A DNA stretch of 30,612 nt from a virus, in IMG/VR virus record IMGVR_UViG_3300044591_002222, positions 1 to 30,612 of that record; one strand, 5' to 3'. Positions 27,621-30,612 of this stretch are shown piece by piece. Both the position numbers and the translations under genes were made by a program. Positions within the stretch are counted from its first letter, which is position 1. The number at the start of each line of letters is the position of its first letter. The notes under the pieces were generated by a model. It was given only the letters and a program-made list of their open reading frames with translations, was not told the DNA's origin and ran no database searches.

Positions 27621-27891
27621 ATGCTGATTCTAATGGAGTTTTCTTTGGAATCATGGCAGAATAAGGTGTTGTTTGTTCTACACTAACAACGTTCCCAACT
27701 GTGCTTGAGTTGACGGGGGCGTAATATACTCTTTTCTTGGAATCGTAAAATCCCCATATTGATCGCACAGACTTACCAAGGTTATAATCAAAAGTAGCAG
27801 AGTTGCGAATCCAGATGGCAATGTAATTTCTTTTGAACTGTTTGAACTCATAAGAATAACCTTTGGGTGCTTTGTGAGGAAACTCAATCAT
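27613..27891 (-). CDS. Conserved small protein, 92 aa
   Basis: Begins MIEFPHKAPKGYSYEFKQFK. The blocks FKRNYIAIWIRN, VRSIWGFYDSKKRVYYAPVN and STVG..VSVEQTTPYSAM match a conserved family of cyanophage proteins as I recall. A single beta-rich soluble domain. 8-nt overlap with the next gene. Confidence 0.85.
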   Translation of the reverse strand: MIEFPHKAPKGYSYEFKQFKRNYIAIWIRNSATFDYNLGKSVRSIWGFYDSKKRVYYAPVNSSTVGNVVSVEQTTPYSAMIPKKTPLESAYV

Positions 27892-28124
27892 CAGGTTGTA
27901 AAGGAACTAACAACACGCGACTCTTCGTTTTCTGCAAGAGCAAACTTATCAGAGTTCACAACACGTTCCATAATGCGAGAATCATGAGAGTTTTCATATT
28001 CATCACGCCAATCAAGCAACAAATCATGGCATTCATTATCATTTTCTGCGATGACACTAACTACGCCACCGTATTCAGAAGAAGGAAACGGAACCCAGTA
28101 GTCAACGATATAAAGATACTTCAT
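27891..28124 (-). CDS. Conserved small protein, 77 aa
   Basis: Start at ATG 28124 (MKYLYIVDYWVPFPSSEYGG); a GAGGAG ribosome-binding site lies upstream. The motif V-D-Y-W-V-P-F-P-S-S-E-Y-G-G-V-V is a typical cyanophage micro-protein pattern as I recall. An acidic helix follows (CHDLLLDWRDEYENSHDS). 1-nt overlap with the next gene. Confidence 0.8.
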   Translation of the reverse strand: MKYLYIVDYWVPFPSSEYGGVVSVIAENDNECHDLLLDWRDEYENSHDSRIMERVVNSDKFALAENEESRVVSSFTT

Positions 28125-28137
28125 TTCTTGTGGTAAG

Positions 28138-28308
28138 TTACTCCTCAATTGTAGTGGAATGTTTGAGATTTGTCAACTGTCTTTGAAGTTCAATTTGAAT
28201 TGAAATGAGATGAGAATACAAAAACTTTTGATATTCATTACCCTCAATCAGAGAGGTAATGTTATCAATTTGCATAAGAGCAAAAAGAATTTTAGTGGAT
28301 TGATTCAC
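28138..28308 (-). CDS. Helical small protein, 56 aa (GTG start)
   Basis: GTG at 28308 overlaps the stop of the upstream gene (ATGTGA), giving MNQSTKILFALMQIDNITSL and a charged helix (YSHLISIQIELQRQLTNLKH). No other start fits the tight spacing. No family is recognised. Confidence 0.65.
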   Translation of the reverse strand: MNQSTKILFALMQIDNITSLIEGNEYQKFLYSHLISIQIELQRQLTNLKHSTTIEE

Positions 28309-28508
28309 ATGAACTCCATCATGTAGTAATCACAGGTCACTTCCAATTCTGCTGCTTTTTGTTCAATTTCTTGTGCCATCGCATGTTTTGCCTGAGCACG
28401 ATGATTTTCATACACCTTACGACCTTCGTAGTAAAGTTCTTCAACTTCAAAATGTTTCATAAAGTCATCAAATGCTTCAATAAATTCTTGTAAGTCTTTG
28501 TTGTTCAT
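28305..28508 (-). CDS. Helical acidic protein, 67 aa
   Basis: Start at ATG 28508 (MNNKDLQEFIEAFDDFMKHF). Two charged helices, one a likely coiled coil (RKVYENHRAQAKHAMAQEIE), and a Met/Tyr-rich tail. No family is recognised. Confidence 0.75.
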   Translation of the reverse strand: MNNKDLQEFIEAFDDFMKHFEVEELYYEGRKVYENHRAQAKHAMAQEIEQKAAELEVTCDYYMMEFM

Positions 28509-28515
28509 AGATCTA

Positions 28516-28713
28516 TTATAGAGTAGTTCCAAACCCCTTAGTAGGACGATGTGGTGGTGTGGCAACTGGCACAGGTACAATCACCTCTGCAAACATTCCA
28601 TTCAAAATGTCATCACAGATTCGATAATCCTTTCCATCCAGTGGTACACGATTCATCTGATAATACCTTACGGCATTATAGATGATTTTTTGTTGTTCAA
28701 GTGTAAAATCCAT
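28516..28713 (-). CDS. Small protein, 65 aa
   Basis: Start at ATG 28713 (MDFTLEQQKIIYNAVRYYQM). A helix is followed by PLDGKDYRICDDILNGMF and a Pro-rich tail (VPVPVATPPHRPTKGFG). It shares one base with the upstream stop. Homologues occur in cyanophages as I recall. Confidence 0.8.
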   Translation of the reverse strand: MDFTLEQQKIIYNAVRYYQMNRVPLDGKDYRICDDILNGMFAEVIVPVPVATPPHRPTKGFGTTL

Positions 28714-28925
28714 CAATTTCCTCCAAGTGCTTTTGGTAATCCCATAAAAATTAAAAATGTAAGAAGTGCCACCACATCCCAACATCTGTTTCGAATCATA
28801 TAAGGAAGCGCAAGAAGATTTCCAATCATATACAGTCTTGCACCTACTGCCGTATCATGATACAACGTCATGTAGAATGCAAAAACAATTGTAATACTGG
28901 AAAGAACTCTAGCCTTGGATTCCAT
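28713..28925 (-). CDS. Small membrane protein, 70 aa
   Basis: Two to three transmembrane segments (SSITIVFAFYMTLYHDTAVG, LYMIGNLLALPYMIRN, VVALLTFLIFMGLPKALG). The core L-Y-x-I-G-N-x-L-A-L-P-Y-M-I-R-x-x-C-W-D-V-V is recalled as conserved in cyanophage homologues. An inner-membrane protein. Function unknown. Confidence 0.85.
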   Translation of the reverse strand: MESKARVLSSITIVFAFYMTLYHDTAVGARLYMIGNLLALPYMIRNRCWDVVALLTFLIFMGLPKALGGN

Positions 28926-28928
28926 ATG

Positions 28929-29132
28929 TTAAAACGATGGAGTCACTTCATAACGTAGTTCGACTGTTGATCGATCCATCTTCTCATAGATTGAATACAA
29001 CTTATTATACAGTGCCGAAGCACTTCCATAATCTTTAGCAATCATCCTTTCATCAGAAATACTTACATTTTTCAATATAGAAAGAATAATACCAATCTCA
29101 TGAACATTTAGTCTTACAAAATCTTCATTCAT
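28929..29132 (-). CDS. Hypothetical protein, 67 aa
   Basis: Begins MNEDFVRLNVHEIGIILSIL, a helical region with a following pattern of charged helices (ASALYNKLYSIYEKMDRS). No family is recognised. 3- to 4-nt gaps to both neighbours fit one operon. Confidence 0.75.
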   Translation of the reverse strand: MNEDFVRLNVHEIGIILSILKNVSISDERMIAKDYGSASALYNKLYSIYEKMDRSTVELRYEVTPSF

Positions 29133-29136
29133 TTTT

Positions 29137-29496
29137 TTAATCCCATGATACGTTTTGAAGAAGAAATCCAGGCATCACATAGGTCCATCCAGTAGCGCCA
29201 GGTTTATAATCCCACTTATATTCGTATTTATTATGAGAATCCCAAGTCATATAACCTTTTTCTTTATCAAATCGTCCTTTGATCGTCAGACTAAATTTGT
29301 TAGAGAAAATATTACGAGTGCGAAGAGCACCACTTGATTCTCTGGTTTCCACAACCTTACAAACATCTGATATGAATTCAGTCGGTGTTTCTAATGTACA
29401 AGAAGTCTCATACATGAAAGGGCGATAGATTTTTTGTTGTTGTGCAAATACTGGATTTGCAAGAAAAATTGTAGCAAAAAGAATTAGTTTTTTCAT
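29137..29496 (-). CDS. Exported protein, 119 aa
   Basis: Start at ATG 29496 (MKKLILFATIFLANPVFAQQ), with a clear Sec signal peptide and a predicted A-x-A-type cut after FA. The mature part is beta-rich, with two Cys (TSCTLETPTEFISDVCK) that could form a disulfide, and aromatic repeats (YKWDYKPGATGWTYVMP). It overlaps the RlpA-like gene by 1 nt, so the two are probably co-expressed in the envelope. Confidence 0.8.
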   Translation of the reverse strand: MKKLILFATIFLANPVFAQQQKIYRPFMYETSCTLETPTEFISDVCKVVETRESSGALRTRNIFSNKFSLTIKGRFDKEKGYMTWDSHNKYEYKWDYKPGATGWTYVMPGFLLQNVSWD

Positions 29497-29810
29497 CAGA
29501 TGACTCTCCAACAAACAGTAGCGTTTCCCTTACTCGTAGAAGAAATATGAGCAAAGGCAGCATAACTAAGATCCAGATCAGCATGAGAATATGGACCACG
29601 ATCATTGACCCGAACAATGACTTGTTTTCCGTTGTTTTGGTTCGTTACCCTAATTTTACTACCCATAGGTAGATAAGGGTGAGCTGCAGTCCAACGATAA
29701 GCATCAAACCGCTCACCGTTAGCAGTTGTTTGTCCATGAAATCCGTCTCCTACTCCATAAAATGTGGCGATACCGCAGGCAAGTCCAGCAATAAGTGTTT
29801 CAACCATCAT
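29496..29810 (-). CDS. RlpA-like double-psi beta-barrel protein, 104 aa
   Basis: The whole protein matches the RlpA double-psi beta-barrel: GIATFYGVGDGFHGQTTANG, then E-R-F-D and TAAHPYLPMGSKIRVTNQNN, then GKQVIVRVNDRGPY and DLDLSYAAF. The H of AAH and the D of NDRGP are positioned as in RlpA-type lytic transglycosylases. There is no peptidoglycan-binding SPOR domain. A short hydrophobic start (METLIAGLACG) could be a weak signal. It may loosen peptidoglycan during lysis or entry; inference. Confidence 0.85.
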   Translation of the reverse strand: MMVETLIAGLACGIATFYGVGDGFHGQTTANGERFDAYRWTAAHPYLPMGSKIRVTNQNNGKQVIVRVNDRGPYSHADLDLSYAAFAHISSTSKGNATVCWRVI

Positions 29811-29883
29811 TTCAAATCGATGTGATCAAAGTTTAGCATACTTAATCAAAAAAGTAATCAGTGCTTTCCTCAATTACCATGTA

Positions 29884-29941
29884 ATTATACTACCTGCATC
29901 AGGCGATTGGGGAACGAGTGTGCCACTTTAGGAACTGGCAC
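29884..29941 (-). promoter_or_regulatory. Palindrome-type promoter module (copy 12)
   Basis: The palindrome at 29920-29941 (halves GTGCCACTT and AACTGGCAC) lies inside the 3' end of the metalloprotease gene. A perfect TATAAT at 29884-29889 is 30 bp away, overlapping that gene's stop, and 73 nt upstream of the ATG at 29810. Confidence 0.75.
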
Positions 29942-30361
29942 ACCTTGTTTCTCAATTAAGTACTCCAGATATAGTGTTTCTTCTTGTTCCCGTGCTTCAA
30001 TTTCGTGTGGTTGATGCCAATAGTCATACCTTTCAACAGGTTCTTTAGAATAACACAATTTTCCATATCGGATCCGCAGAGAACCGACTACCCACTGCCG
30101 CAGGTGGACCAGTTCGTGTAAAAGAGTTTTTATATACAACTCCTCACACATATAGGTGTTGAGTTCAATCAAAAACTCACGAGGACGATAAGATTCTCCC
30201 ACATAGTCACAGTAACCATAAACTTGCTCACGACGCAGACCACGGTGACGAATCTCCACCTCAATCTTATGGCGTGGAAGGAACTTATTCAGAAACCAAG
30301 TGGTAACATCCTGGCAGGTACGTTTAGAGTAACCATATCCAGACATTTCAAAGTAAGACAT
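29885..30361 (-). CDS. SprT-like zinc metalloprotease, 158 aa
   Basis: The zinc-binding motif is H82-E83-x2-H86 in TLLHELVHLRQWVVG, with the usual preceding helix. Further on, YWHQPHEIEAREQEETLYLE gives a third ligand candidate and the Glu-rich helix seen in SprT-like proteins. The N-terminus (TTWFLNKFLPRHKIEVEIRH) is a typical helix and strand. It may be a protease acting on DNA-protein links or host proteins; substrate unknown. The 3' end codes through palindrome copy 12. Confidence 0.75.
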   Translation of the reverse strand: MSYFEMSGYGYSKRTCQDVTTWFLNKFLPRHKIEVEIRHRGLRREQVYGYCDYVGESYRPREFLIELNTYMCEELYIKTLLHELVHLRQWVVGSLRIRYGKLCYSKEPVERYDYWHQPHEIEAREQEETLYLEYLIEKQGVPVPKVAHSFPNRLMQVV

Positions 30362-30422
30362 TGACCCCAGTGCAAGAAATAAATGAACGAAGAAATGAAG
30401 ATCAGTTTGTCAGTTGTTGTCA

Positions 30423-30612
30423 TTAGTTACATCCAAATCCTGCACCACCAATAAATGCTCCAAGAGGAACTGACCATTTATAACCATCACCCCGACTCAT
30501 ACTAGCAGCAACACCACCACCAAGAATGGCACCCAAAAATGTTCTTGAAGGATCACAATAAGACCTTCTTGATTGTCCACATGGAATTTGCTCTCTGTAG
30601 ATAAAACCATCA
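30423..30612 (-). CDS. Glycine-zipper-type small protein (5' end outside window)
   Basis: The last 62 or so codons are visible and end with TAA at 30423-30425. The sequence has TFLGAILGGGVAASMSRGDG and SVPLGAFIGGAGFGCN, two glycine-rich helices of the glycine-zipper type that pack in membranes, preceded by a Cys-containing segment (PCGQSRRSYCDPSR). Related proteins occur in many phages and bacteria as outer-membrane or virion components. The start lies beyond the right edge. The gap 30362-30422 shows no gene. Confidence 0.75.
   Translation of the reverse strand, partial: DGFIYREQIPCGQSRRSYCDPSRTFLGAILGGGVAASMSRGDGYKWSVPLGAFIGGAGFGCN

Noticed and set aside
13334-29941. TGGCAC strings in the palindromes as sigma-54 promoters (-24 element)
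   Set aside because: No TTGC -12 element follows at the right distance, cyanobacteria are known to lack sigma-54, and the palindrome symmetry explains TGGCAC.

Overview
The window looks like part of a T4-like cyanophage (myovirus) genome from a phage of marine Synechococcus or Prochlorococcus type. The evidence is a baseplate block with T4 gp6 and gp25 homologues, a phage speD (AdoMet decarboxylase), a short-tract glycosyltransferase, late-promoter-like octamers of the form NATAAATA, and many small overlapping genes of the kind carried by cyanophages. All but one of the genes I can support are read on the minus strand. Family names come from remembered sequence patterns; no database search was possible.

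Layout. (1) 1-9.7 kb, AT-rich: a giant repetitive virion protein that runs off the left edge, gp6, gp25. (2) 9.7-12.1 kb: a small hypothetical, speD, a conserved 167-aa protein, two micro-proteins, a GT-A glycosyltransferase and an AbrB-like micro-protein. (3) 12.1-18.4 kb, more GC-rich: mostly single-gene units with G/C hairpin terminators, including a GP88-domain protein, a winged-helix-like protein and a four-gene overlapping operon. (4) 18.1-19.2 kb: an origin-like or regulatory region with seven perfect TTTTCCACA boxes, a cluster of palindromes, a strong plus-strand promoter, a nested tandem-repeat array and an AT-rich tract. It ends at the only plus-strand gene, a zinc-ribbon membrane protein. 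(5) 19.4-21.2 kb: nine tiny genes chained by 1- or 4-nt overlaps. (6) 21.3-22.5 kb: a 416-aa protein with a T4 internal-protein-like capsid-targeting peptide and a possible ADP-ribosyltransferase-like domain. (7) 22.5-30.6 kb: small genes including a cell-envelope cluster (SPFH-tail-like protein, lipoprotein, prepilin-like protein, small membrane proteins), an RlpA-like barrel protein and a SprT-like metalloprotease.

Two regulatory motif families stand out. The first is a 22-bp interrupted palindrome (GTGCCAsTT, 4 nt, AAsTGGCAC) found 12 times. Every copy is 59-110 nt upstream of a minus-strand start codon, and in most cases it is 30-33 bp upstream of a TATAAT-like -10 box with no recognisable -35 box. 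It marks the start of most transcription units between 13 and 30 kb and looks like the binding site of an unknown activator or repressor. The second is a self-complementary 11-mer, TCTMGWCKAGA, with 12 exact copies in three clusters, each just upstream of one small gene (13.8, 16.5 and 18.6 kb). Together with the origin-like region these are the strongest candidates for something undescribed.
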